From Pegea sp. RAD2-039 (Eukaryota > Chordata > Thaliacea > Salpida > Salpidae), in the NCBI GenBank assembly GCA_034620365.1, contig JAQGEQ010000192.1:1049001-1113000 (forward strand): a stretch of 64,000 bases of DNA, in the 5' to 3' direction. The number at the start of each line of letters is the position of its first letter. Within the stretch, counting starts at the first letter, position 1. Of this stretch, positions 31,670-44,200 are shown one piece after another. Both the position numbers and the translations under genes were made by a program. Under the pieces are notes generated by a model. It saw only the letters and a program-made list of their open reading frames with translations, did not search any database and was not told where the DNA came from.

Positions 31670-33140
31670 TATACACCTAAAAATGTTGTTAAATTATATT
31701 ATTTTAAAAATGTTACATTAAATTTTTAGATGCTGTAATTGATGGTATAAGAACAAACTATCTTTTTGCTACAAATTGTGCTTTTCAAGAATTTCAATCA
31801 CTAAAAATGTATTTATTAGTAATCATTATTCTTTTTCAAATATGACTATTTTCTAATATGGCTATCTTCAAATAGTAGTTTTTAGTTTACATAAAACCAT
31901 CAAAATTAAAAGACAACAACTTAATAAATATCAAGGTGTACTATTTAAATTCAAAACATGAAAATTTTATTCAAAGTCTAACAGGGTGGGTTTATCAAAC
32001 TATAAAATATATTTATCCTTTCTTATTTTTTACTTAAACCAAATTATTAAAATGATAAACAATAACCAACTAAGAATAACAATGACTATTCATCTAAATA
32101 ATCTATAAGAATAATATATAACTACAATAATATATAAGAACTAAATATGAAAGATAAACAATATTTATACAACTTTAACAAACAAGATAAAAATAATTTT
32201 CTTAATTTGCTTGTTATCTTTTTCTAGCTTATAAGATTCATAGAAATTTACATAAACCAAAAACCATAAACAATATTATAATTATATATGATTAAAGCAA
32301 ATTTGTATAATATATAAATTCAAAAAAAAAATCATTTTACATTAAATTCAAAATCTTTATTTTTATAAAACAATTTATAACATTTAAATGATTTTTTTTA
32401 ACTTTAAGAAATTGTTTTTAAATCTATAAAATTTCATATTGCAAAAATACAGAAAATGATTTTTATAACAGTTTTTTTTAACTCCTACAAATAAGATAAA
32501 ACTACTTACTGGTTTAAACAAATTAAAGATGGAAACAAAATTATGAGATAATGATAAAAAAATGTTTTTTTCTTTATAAAACAATAATGCATACTTGTAT
32601 TAGTTGAAAATCTTTAATAACCAAATCAAAGTTCCATTCAAAAAAGATTTCCTAAAATCATAAATAAATAACAAATTAATTATGTATATGTAGAGAAAAC
32701 TATACCATGAAATATATTTTTAAAAGTTTTAACTTATCATTTATTCGAATATATTAGACTGATCAATTTACAAAAAATATCTAAGAAAATATTTAAAATA
32801 ATATAAATGTTTAAATCAATATTACAAATTTACTTTATTACAAAAATTGCACAAAAAATATTTCATTATTTTATATTATTATGGTAGTAGATTTTGGAAA
32901 AAAATATATAACTTCCTCTTCTAACAAAATTGCTAAATAATAAATAAGCAACTATCATCAGACTTACAATTTATATATTTTATATTTAAAACTTAAAAAA
33001 ATGAGTTATTAAACTGTTTTTAGCATCATAATAAACAGAAAAAATTAAACTCATAATCATAATGTTGATAAGAATTTGAAATGATTCATCGATAGTAGAT
33101 TAAATATTGTTTAGAAATATCGACGACAGTTTAAACGTCT
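31670..33140. other. A+T-rich spacer, no gene seen
   Basis: Extremely A+T-rich with long A and T runs and no credible exon. The short minus-strand frame at 32384-32584 is rich in Phe, Lys, Asn and Ile, as expected from random A+T-rich sequence. Confidence 0.6.
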
Positions 33141-33226
33141 ATGTTTTAATCGATATTAAATATTATTAACTCTGCTATACGAAATAGTTGACAAAAAAAC
33201 ATGCCCTAGACACGAAAGGTCAAAAA

Positions 33227-33237
33227 TATATAAAAGG
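33227..33237 (+). promoter_or_regulatory. TATA-box-like motif in a small island richer in G+C
   Basis: TATATAAAAGG is a very good match to an animal TATA box on the plus strand. It lies in a block (about 33140-33330) with more G+C than its surroundings. No coding region follows within several hundred bases, and the minus strand of the same block is open for 37 codons. A promoter for a small RNA or a distant exon is possible but unproven. Confidence 0.2.
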
Positions 33238-33777
33238 GTGTTAGAGTTAACATAGGCTTCAACTATAATTTATAAACGCCATTGAAAATGCAACGATGAT
33301 TTAACTTAAGCGGCGTATATAATGATGTTGAATATTGACAATCAAATTCATTGAAAACTTAAAAATTAAAAATATAAAAAATATTTCTTATTAATTTTTT
33401 TCAAACCTAACTTGAAAACAATATTATAATCTACAGTACGGTAGAAGGCATCTTTCCAAATTTTTGTGATAATGACTTTCAAAACTACGAAAGAGTACAG
33501 ATATAGAGTGTTAATAACTTGTTCTTGAAAATTTTATGCAATCTTTTTCGAAAGCTACTTACCTAATAAAAGAATATAAAAACCTTTTTAATAGTAACTA
33601 CGTGTAATTACTGTTTAGTTAAATACTGTTTAGTTTTTATATGCTCTGACAAAGCTGACATTTGAAAATTTGAAATTTTAGGTAAATTTAGCAAAAACAT
33701 CAGCAAAACGCTATTGAATAACTTAAAGCACTAAGGTTGATTTTTAATGTTTAGAAACATATAATCTACATGTAAAG

Positions 33778-33969
33778 TTAGTACTTGGAACCAGCTGCCA
33801 TCAGACACTGTCATGTCAGAATCACTCGCGTTGCTCAAGCAGAAGTTGAACCGTTATGATATTGCCAACCTTCTAACTTAATAAATGTTATTTGTGAAAA
33901 TTTGTGTTAGCGAGAGGTGCTCTCTTTAGGCACCTTCCTTCGCATTTATTATAATAAATAAATAATTAA
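33778..33969 (+). mobile_element. LINE 3'-end fragment, plus strand
   Basis: Nearly identical over its first roughly 95 bases to the 3' end of the LINE in PCCA intron 5 (the part coding WNQLPSD... and the following residues). An internal stretch present in the other copies is then missing, and the fragment ends with the family 3' end: a hairpin formed by GGTGC and GCACC inside GCGA...TCGC, followed by an ATAAATAAATAA tail. Such severe 5' truncation is usual for LINE insertion by target-primed reverse transcription. Confidence 0.85.
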
Positions 33970-34266
33970 AGAAAGAAAATTAAGCCTAAAAATCTTTGCA
34001 GCACTTTCATAATATCTTCCACATACTTTAAAAATTACTAAAAGGTTATGTAGAAGTTGTAAATAAGCTTATTGAGTTGCTTTTTGTAAAAGTTTTCAAA
34101 TCAAGATTAAACAACTCTTATTACTTTAAATGATTTGTTTCATCAACGCTAAGTAATAAATAAACATGTTAAAAAAAGCGCTTTTCAGGATTTAAAGACG
34201 ATTAACTTTAAATATCAAAAAAGAAAAGGTCCAACAGAAAGAATTTAAAAATTCCTAATTTTTGAA

Positions 34267-34367
34267 TTAAGTCGTTTAAAATAATTGTTATCACAAACTA
34301 TTGCGAAATACTTTGATTTAAGTCGTTTAAAATAATTGTTATCACAAACTATTGCGAAATACTTTGA
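34267..34367. repeat. Perfect tandem duplication, 51-bp period
   Basis: Positions 34267-34316 and 34318-34367 are identical over 50 bp. In DNA otherwise without repeats this indicates a recent local duplication, or an assembly artefact. No open frame is involved. Confidence 0.95.
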
Positions 34368-34554
34368 AAGCAATGTTTTACAAAAAAGCTCTAAATAAAT
34401 ATTACTCTAGCTTTCATTTTAGTACTTAATAGTAAAAAACTCTTAAAGTAAGTATAAGATCTAGGAAATTAATAACCTAGTTTTTTAAATAAAAAAACAA
34501 AAAAAATTTTCTTATATATTTTTTTTATAATTGCTAGAATATCTTAATTTTTTT

Positions 34555-34960
34555 TAGGCGACCAGATGGACTAGTATTTAGGTCGATTGGATATAAACTA
34601 ACTGTGATTTGGTCGAGTTACTCATTTCTACTTCAAAGATACCGCGCTATATTATGCATTGAGCTAACGAACACAGAAAGTATCCAGTTATGAGTAACTA
34701 GTGATATTATTATTCTTGCTTCAGGAGAAGTAAACTCAGACAAACCATCTACAATCTTGATGACACTTTTTCGTGTCACTGGACTGTTTCATAAAGTTTA
34801 ATCTGAAGAAAGAGCGCAGTCATCTTGAACTGCTCCTCATTGATATCAAAACTTATATGCAGACATAAAAGAAGAAGATATTCACCCATCTACACACGAA
34901 GCTCATTCAGTATCTTTATTGAAGCTTGTTGACTTAACCAAGACTTTCTTGCAACTTTTT
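34555..34960. other. G+C-richer island with overlapping short frames on both strands
   Basis: This block is clearly less A+T-rich than its flanks. On the plus strand a 35-codon frame ends at TAA near 34867 (NLKKERSHLELLLIDIK). On the minus strand a 37-codon ATG frame starts with a hydrophobic stretch (MGEYLLLLCLHI) and ends with TGA. TTATTCTTGCTTCAG near 34723 looks like a plus-strand acceptor. Neither frame is recognisable. It may be an exon of an unseen gene, a decayed gene or an old mobile-element piece. Confidence 0.3.
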
Positions 34961-35644
34961 CAAAATAAGTTTTTGTCAGGTTATGTATTCTACTTATTTT
35001 AAAATTATGATTTAATTAACTAAACATTTATGAGCAATACGTTGAGAAGGATATTCGAAAGTGAATCCAGTTATATTTTATTAAATTAGTCATAACCTGT
35101 TCATTTGACGTTTAGTTAGACTTAGATTTATTTTTCAATGAAAATTTCTGTTTATTAAATAAACTTATTCCTGCTGAATAATTGTTGTTTATGTTTACAT
35201 AAAATATTAGTGATTTGGACACTATATTTGTATCAAGAGATTATTTCAAATGTTTCTAATTCTTTATCTATTGTAATTTAAATCTTAATTTTTTTAAGAA
35301 TAACGACTTAAGCATAACCAAAAAAACGTTTTACAATATTTTACAATAAAATAGAAATAATTCTGTTTTTCACTTCTAACATTAAACTTTAAAAAAGATT
35401 TTTTACAATTCTTGATTTATCAACAGTTTTCAATCTTCATTCGCTTCCAAAGTCAATTTTTGAAGTATTTAATGAGATCTTTTTAGTTTAACTTTTAAAT
35501 AGAATCGAGGTTCTACAGTGACTAAGCAATCTTAATCACATCTCTTTAACAAAAGCGAAGTATGCTTTTATTGCTTATTTAGGTTTGAGCTAAGGTTCAT
35601 TTATACAGGTCTAGAAATACTGCCATTTAAAAAGAGACTTAATT

Positions 35645-35892
35645 ATATTTATTTATTACAATAAATGCGAAGGAGGGTGCCTGAAGAGAGCACTTCTCGC
35701 TAACACACATTTTCACTAATAACATATAACATCTATTTAGTCAAAAATACAGAAAGTAAAAGATGTAACACATGGTATTTCGGCAGTCCTCATAGCAATA
35801 ACAGTGAACAATTACATAGAATTATAGTAATGTTTAAAAAAAGGAAAAATTTACAGTTTAAAAATGACAGTGTTGGCAATATTATAACGGTG
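35645..35892 (-). mobile_element. LINE 3'-end fragment, minus strand
   Basis: The minus strand reads the same family 3' end as the 33.8-kb copy: the CGTTAT..ATTGCCAAC segment, the 3' UTR, the GTGCTCTCTTCAGGCAC hairpin region and an AATAAATAAATA tail. It keeps the internal 3' UTR part that the 33.8-kb copy has lost and that is also present in the intron-5 copy. It points towards the 33.8-kb copy, so the two fragments face each other about 1.7 kb apart. Confidence 0.85.
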
Positions 35893-37840
35893 TGTATTAA
35901 AAACTAAGCCGAACTAAAAATGAAAAGCGTTAAACACAATAAACAATTAAACATGAAATCATATCTTAATAATTCAAGGAACATTTTTAAACGAAATCAA
36001 TTTTATAAATATTGCATAATTTTTAATGAATATTGTTTGAATTTTGTTTATACATAGGTGTTTGTAATATTTTATAAGTTTAGCAAGCTCATTTTTTCAA
36101 TTCAAATTGAAAATTGGTAATTAAATTATACAAGTTTAAAAGTTTAAACGACGCTTTAGAATTGATGAGGTTGAAGCATCTAAAGTTAACACAAATATTT
36201 TATAAAGTTAATATAATTTAATGTGGTTTCAGTTAAAATAGCAAATTAAATAGCAAACGACAACTATTTATAACCCATTTAAATTATGACTTTTAATAAA
36301 AAATAATATTCTGGAATTATTTTTTCTACTTAACATAATAATTATTTTTTTTGTCACATTAAAATCTTATTTGTAACATTTTCAAAAACTCACTTATATT
36401 TTTTTATAATTAAATAACATATATATACATTTGGTGTACAATACCATCTATTACATTAAGCTGATTATATTTTATTTTAAATCAATAAATAAATCAACAA
36501 AATTATTTTATTTTAAGGGTTTAAAGTTAATCATAAAATTCGAAAATCTTAGTGCTTACAATATTAAAATAAAGAATCGATGTCATTTATAAAAACTTAT
36601 TAGTCAAAAAAAGTTATACAAAAAGAAATAAATTAAATACAAGCGCTTTTTGTTAATTTAAAATCGATTTTAATTTCTAAATTGCTGAATAGTAAGTTTT
36701 ATACCTAAAAAATACTTTAAACGTTTCAACATAATTGATTTTAATTTAATAATCTAATTATATAATAATCTTAATTACCTAATATTGACTGTAAATGAAG
36801 AATTATTTATCTATAAACTATTTCACTATTTTTTCTCTAAAATTTTTTTCAAGTAAGTATATATATTAAAGTAGTCATTAAAAGAAAAAAAAAATCATCA
36901 CTGTATTTATTGACTGTAGTAATATATCTATTTAGGCCCTAAATTATGTTTATTTATGTTGATAGTTTTAAAGCTATAGAAAACTTGTCCTAAGTCAATG
37001 GTACCAATTATGTTTTCTATACATCTTTTATTTAAGTTAAGAATTATCATTAGATCCTTGTTTTAATACATTTAAGATTTGAAACTAATTTAGCTTGGAT
37101 AGTAATTTCGCAACCGGTTAAAATGAATGTATTTGTAGTTGGCATACAGTATTCAAAGCTTATAAGGAGATTAAACTGTCAAAAGCTGTCAACGTTTCTT
37201 TGAGTTGAAATTGTTATAAGCTATTATTAACTAGATGAATAAATTTTAGTAAAAAGTATAATAAATTATTGACTTATAAAACTAAGTTTTACCAAACAAA
37301 CGTTTTTATACCTAGACAAAGCCTGTACTTTTATTTAAATTTGTATAAATTGAACTTTCTAGGTATCATAATTACGTAAAACACTATTGTCAAAATAAGT
37401 TTGAAAATAAGTTTGAGTTTAAACATTTGAACATCTATAATGAAAATGATTTTTGTTGCGAACCATATCTTATTAATTTTGAAAATAAATCCTTTTATCC
37501 TATTTCCTTTTTGTTGAAAGTTAAAACTTGTTGAATAATTAAAAGATGCGTAAACTTAAAAAGCTCCAACAAAAAGACAGAATGTAACTGATCAATTGCT
37601 TATAGAATGAAGAAACAAGTTTTCATTGTAGATTTTGATAGAATAGAGTTATTTGCATAACTAAAAACAAAACTTTTTGGTTTTATTAACTAATAATCCA
37701 TTAAACACATAACAAATTAGAAAATGTTCTATAAGAAATTGAAATTAAGTAGAGAAGTTATAACAGTAAGACTTAAAAAACAGTTAATTCTGTTCTAAGA
37801 CCATTTCAGTAAAATATCGACTGCATTTTTATCAAGTTAG
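35893..37840. other. A+T-rich spacer, no gene seen
   Basis: No open frame, RNA gene or repeat that I can support. Confidence 0.55.
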
Positions 37841-38047
37841 TTCAATTTTAGAGATATCATTAAAGAATTTCTCCTAAATCAAAGTAAATTAGAGAAGCTA
37901 AGCTGTTTGAATGCTAAATATAGTATAGTAAGTGAAATTACCCTACAGAGATTTCATCAAAGGTATAGGCAACGTCGAGCAGGAAGAAGATTACGGGTGT
38001 ATTTGGCTTTTTTGGAACGTGTTAAAGCGATAACTAAACTAAAATAG
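37841..38047 (+). other. Open frame of 68 codons without ATG; exon-like 3' half
   Basis: A plus-strand frame is open from 37841 to a TAG at 38045-38047. Its last third (from about 37940) stands out as G+C-rich and uses codons unlike the flanks. It follows an acceptor-like ACCCTACAG (AG at 37947-37948). The encoded tail is strongly basic (HQRYRQRRAGRRLR), then VYLAFLERVKAITKLK and stop. It could be the last exon of a plus-strand gene. The product is not recognised. A frame of this length alone is not rare in a window this size; the local base composition is the stronger argument. Confidence 0.3.
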
Positions 38048-38251
38048 AGATCACTAACTCAACTAAAACCACTTTGACTTGCAGGTTGCAAATTAATCTT
38101 TTTGTAACTTTTGTCAGTATTCTACAGTTGCTGATATAATGTTTAATGGATGTTAATATCTAATTTTCTATACATGTGTGTACCAGTAACAAAATATTTG
38201 GATGTAAAACTATTAAGCAATAACATTCTATAGGAAGTAAGTCGAACTTAC

Positions 38252-38293
38252 GCTAGATTCCTGTTTTAACTTGAATGTTAGATCATCACTTTC
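38252..38293 (-). other. Candidate 42-nt internal exon
   Basis: On the minus strand a consensus donor GTAAGT (38251-38246) follows a 14-codon open block beginning after AATAAG (ESDDLTFKLKQESS). The amino-acid content looks coding, but the acceptor is weak and no partner exon is known. It lies on the strand opposite the open frame at 37841-38047, so both cannot belong to one gene. Confidence 0.2.
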
Positions 38294-41200
38294 CTTATTG
38301 TAGTAAGTAAACACCACAATTCATTAAGAATACTTTAGGTGGACAAATGCCATTTTTTATTGAACTTGTTTGTACAGCTCTGCTTTTTTTTGCATGTTTA
38401 TCAGCTGCTTATTTGTTTAAAGATGAAATTATATATTAAGTATATCGACTGCTATACGAAAATTTATATAATCAATTTATTTTTTATCTAGTTATAACTT
38501 TTATTATGTATTATAAATTTTAAATAGAAAAAATAACTAAAAAAAAACTTGTTTAAAAAAAACTATATACTTTAACTTCCTGTTCTTATTCTAATTATAA
38601 ATATATCACTTTTTTAGTATCAGGTTTTATAAAAAAACGTTCAGGCTTTTTACAGGTGAATTCTAAACAAAATGTTTGTGTGCATTAGAAAAAATTAAAT
38701 ACTGGTTTTCATGATAGTTGCAAAAAACGTTTTAGGTATTAGATAACTGTCATATATATTTCATTTGAATTTCTATGTTTTCAATACAAACTTTAAGTTC
38801 AAAAAGAGCAGATGGAATTTTTTTGTAAGAGGATTAACAATTATCTCTTAAAAAAGGAAACTATGAAAGCCCATTTAACCCTCGGTATAAATTCAAAGTC
38901 AGCAAAAGTATTTTTATGAAATGCCAGTCTCTTGTAGCTTTAAACTATTTTTCTAGCTTGGAATAAATTTCAAACTTTTTTTGTAAAATTGAATCATGGT
39001 TGATATTGATTAATAAAAAATAAGCTTTCCTGTTTTTAGCTCGAATATTATTAGGAATGTGAAAAAATAGCTGAAAGAAAAATTAATTTTATGAAAGTTT
39101 TTATCTATTTTTAATTGACAATTAAGCTTTATATTACTTTTTATTTCTCTCATGAAACTTACAAAATAGTTAGAAGTAATAAAATATTTCAAGTTACTTG
39201 TAATTGATTAATTCAAAAGAGTTTTATTTTAATTTAAAATGTTTTCTTTTTCAGTTTGTTTTGTTTTTGTTCTTTCATATTTGATTATCTGTAATTTTTC
39301 AAGTTATAAACCATACTCTTTTATTACACAGATTTTGAGTATAAACCTTTTGGCAATCAATGCAAGTTAAATTTAGCCAAATGATAAAGATTCAAAGTTA
39401 AAACCATCTGTGCATTGCTTATTACAATCGAGAGTTTCATAAGATTAATCTTTATTCCAGATGACTTCTAAAGCCAACAGAGAGAAAATACTAAACGTAA
39501 GAGGCTTTCTTTGATGTCATTAATTTTATTCAAAATTTAAAATGCTCATTGAGTAAAGCCACTAGTTAACTATTTTCAATTACAACTATCTAAGCTTTAT
39601 TAAAGAATAGAACTGATGTTTAATTTACTGAATTTTTATACTAGTTTAGAATGTCGTACAAATTGACTCATACAATTTTTAGTTTTTATATTTTAATAAT
39701 AAATAAAAAGCATTTTGAATTATATTTTAAAACGAATTTAGAAATAAATACTTTAAGTAATTTGATAACTTATGTACTCTCAAGAGAGTAGATCTTATTA
39801 ATAAAACCGACTATGTCTTGCTAAAGGTTTTAACAAACAGGGTTTTTTGCTTTACCAGTCAAGTATTGTTGTTGAATTTTTATTTTATAATGAGGTTACC
39901 AGTTTTTTTTTAATAAAAAAATAGTTGCTTTTTAGAAGTTTTTCCAGCAATCAGTTTGTAAAAAATATAGTTCTTAGAGTAGCTTTAGGTTGAGTTTATT
40001 CAGTTTGTAGTTATAGAAAAAGAAATTTTAAGTTAAGCAATTTTGTTAATACATTTTGGAAATGAGCTTTTTTAAATAAGAAACAAATTAGAAGAACACA
40101 AACTAATAGATAAATAATTTGATTGATTTTTTCTTTCATTATAGATTATATTTGTTACTTCTACTTTTAAACATGAAAAAGAAATTAAATTTAATTTTTT
40201 GGTGACTTATAATGCAGTTCTTTAACTATTTAAAACTGACTAAGCACACTTCTAACTATAAATCGGTTTTAAGTAGTAGGTCGATCGAAAATTGGCAAAC
40301 TTTATAAGTACTAATTCTAAGCTAGTCTAAAGTTTGTTTAAGTAACGCTTAAAGTAAAGCAAAGAGACACTAAAATAAAGAAAGCTTATACTAAATTAGG
40401 TTAAAAAAGTTACTCTATTAAATTTTCTTACTAAATTTATGTTAACAATATTAGATAAAATAGAAGTGCTTAATATTAAAAGTGTATGATAAACTATCAA
40501 ATTATCAAACTCTTATTCTGTTTACTTCATTTTACTAAGCAGAATTAATTATTGAATCTACAAATAAATTATCTTGAAAACTTTACAATCATCTTTGAAA
40601 ACCTAAAAACTTTAAACTGAAGTCATAAATATACGATTAGCAATTATATACTAATCAATGATAGAAGTTAATTGATAATCAACTGATTTATCAAATTTTA
40701 TTAATCACTGTTGGTTATGTTTCGTTAGAACATTTTCAAGTATAGTTGAATAGGTTGTAGAAGAGTTTTGCTTATCACCAGTGATCCTATTAAACCTTTG
40801 AAATACCAAGAATAGAAACAAAAAGAAAAAAAGTTTTTACTAATCGAAGTTTTAAATCGATTATTTTACCCAATAGTATTGGTCTTAGGTAAGATTCAAT
40901 GGGCAGTAAACAAAAGATTTATGCTTCTACTCGAGTGATCACGTTATTTTGATCACAACAACGATCAGATGATGTTTGCTTCAGCACAAATAGATTTGTT
41001 GTCAGTAGAAGGCATAAATTGTAAGATTACTAGCAGTTGTAAGTCAGATTTGATTGATACTAGTAAGCTTTGATTAAATAAAATCAAATAGAAAGTCTTA
41101 GAAAAGTCATTTGTTGATAACTGTGTGATTGAAACCAAACAATATCAACATGTTCTTTGAGTTTTTTCGATATTTTTTATTATAAAATAAAAATTTTATT

Positions 41201-44200
41201 CAGAAATTTATTACTTTTTGAATAAACTATAAACAAAAAGTTTTTAATAGAATTAATTTTAGTTTTAAAAACTAAATTAGTCATTTTTTTGAAGTTACTT
41301 TAACTTTAATATTTTAAAAACTGTAGAAAACTCAACCAAAATAAATACATAATTCTTAATAAATATTGATTCATAGAGTAATAATAATTCATCTATAATA
41401 TCAAAATGTATAGAATGATAATAAATCTTTACCTTCTAAAACAAACACTTACATCAAGTTATGAGTAATCAATTCACAAATTGTTTCAAACATGATTATG
41501 ATGAAAACAAAACCACAATCTAATACAAGATCCATACAATAGAAAGAAGATTACTAACAAATAAAAGCTTAAATAATATAAGATTGTTGGCTTACGCAAA
41601 CGATTGTTTCTTTTAAAAAAGGTATTATACTTGTAATGGTAGATGATAGGTTGATTGTAATCCTTCTCAGCATTATTTAGTTTCTTCCTCTAACACTCAG
41701 TAATAACTATAGAGGCTAATGAATATCTTGAACATTGCAACATTAACCACAGCTCATGAAAAATAAATTCTTTGAAGTTATCTTCATTAATCACAGTTGG
41801 ATTTACGTAAGGTTTAGTTCCAGGACGTTATGTCACTTAACAAGTTGTGACCGCCAGTCTTAAAGGTTGTCAGTTGTTAGATGATTTGAGAAGTAAACGT
41901 TCATTAACTAGGTATTTATTTGTAACTGCTGGTTAGATTTTTGAATATACTCAAAGAAATAAGTGATTTTTAGTAAAGTTTGTGAATGAAAGCATATGTT
42001 TAATTTTATATAAAGTAAATTAAAGAAAATTGTAGAGTTTATTACAACTGATACTATAAGTAAGTTTTTATATCAAACTAAGTTCTATATAATTAATTTT
42101 AGCTGAAAAACTTGTTTAATGATATTTTATATTAAAAGATTACCACAGTGTGTTTCTAAAGAATTATTTATAGTTATTTAGCAGTTATCATATCTTGATG
42201 ACTAGTTAAAAGCATTTTTTATATCCTACTTTAATTAATTTATTGAACGATAATTAATTGTTTGAAGATGACACGTTGGATTTAGTACCGCTTCCTAAAT
42301 TAATATTCGTAATTTAAAATCTTCTTTACAGTTTTATTGGTAAAAGAAAACTTATTTGATATGCTCATCAGCAAGGCTTTTGTTATTGATAAGTATCTAG
42401 TAAGGTATATAATTGAATGCTTGAGTTTTTACATAAGTATATCAGCAAATTAAGTCTTTCTTGAATTTTTATTTGGTAAACTTATATCATGAACTAATTT
42501 TAATTCTTTTATTAATAAGTTAATAAATAAAAAAATTTTAAAGTAAATTTTTTTTATAAAGGTTTTTTGTTCATGTATTTTAAATATTGTGGTTACAAGT
42601 TATAAATTTAAAGTGAAAACTTTCATGTACTTAATAATAATTGGTTAGAAGTAAATAAAATATGTAAATAACATCAAGTATTTGGAATACTTTAAGCTAA
42701 ATTACAAAAGTTATTTCAAGCTTATCATTAAAATTTATTTGAAAACTTCAATTTTCTGAATTAGTCATAAAAATTTTCGTTGATGCAAATCTATTGATGA
42801 AACAATTTTATTTTTAGTAAATAAGATTTAATCTTGTTGAATATCAGCTATAAGCTGACTTCTGAAGCTTTATTTTTGAATTTTCTGACTTTTCAGAATA
42901 ATCAAAGTTATTCTGTTTTGAAAGAAGAATATTTCTTTAAAAATATTTAGACAATGAAAATAAATCTTTAAGAAATTTAAATAATATCTATTTTTTAACA
43001 TCGTTTATTAAGAGACTTATATTTTAAATGTTTTTGGTTAAGATAACTATCCTATATAGCCTTTTAAGCTCATTTTTAACATAAATACAAACAATTAAGA
43101 TAACTTTTGTAAGAACAAAAGATTTTATCATAGAGTTTAGGTTTAAATACTCTAAATAGATAGATACTAATATTCTTTACATTTGAGATAAAATAGCTCA
43201 ATAAGATTTTAACTTTTACCTTTCCAAACCTTTCAAAGATTTAAAAAAACTAAAAGTTCATTTAGGAGCATTTGCTTGCAGCAAAATAGTCTTATTACTC
43301 TAGCAGTAACAAGTCCTTTAATGATTTATTATTTACACAACAAAAAACTTTTTACAAAACCTGTTTTGATTTAATTATAAGCTCATCAAAATTTTGTAAC
43401 TTGATAAAACTTTATTTTTATTGAACGAAATCATTGGTACAAACATAAAGATTCAAGCTTTATAGTAGTGATCTACAAAAATTGATTTTTTAAAGATTTA
43501 TTTCAATATGTTGAAAAAAAACTTGAGCATCAAAAGTTAAAACGAAGCTCACATAAGTACTAAAATCTATATGCGCGCTACTCGGCGGTTTGCGCGGCTT
43601 TAACTCTATTAGATCTAAAAGTGATTAATCTAACCTCAAATAAAGGTCATAATCTTTAACCCAGTAAAATGAACTATATGAGCTTTGTGTTGCTGTGAGA
43701 AGTGGTTCGGTGATAGAAACAATTTCTTAATTATTAAAGTAAAGTAAATATAAGCTTAACCAAGAATGACTAGATGAGGATAAGTCTGTTAAAAAAATTT
43801 ATCTTTCACTTTTGTAACAATTCACTTTTTATTTTTTGTTTTATTGTTTGATATGCAAACCTCTAAATCAAAAATTTTGATATACTATTTTATACTGCTA
43901 GACTAGTACAGCAAATAAAATTTCTAGTACTATAAGCTGTATAAAATATTTTATGTATTTAAAAGGCTGAATCAGTTCAAACCTTGATAAATAAAATTAA
44001 AGATTAAAACATTATATATTGAACTAAAAAAGACTATGTGAAAAAAATCTTTTTCTATAGCTAGAGCTTTTGATAATATATACTTACTTAACAATCCGAT
44101 AAATATTAAGTTATTTATTCACAAATAATACAAGCTTTATATTTGAACTATAAACAAGCTAAACGCATTACATCTGCAGCACAATTTTATTTTAAACGCT

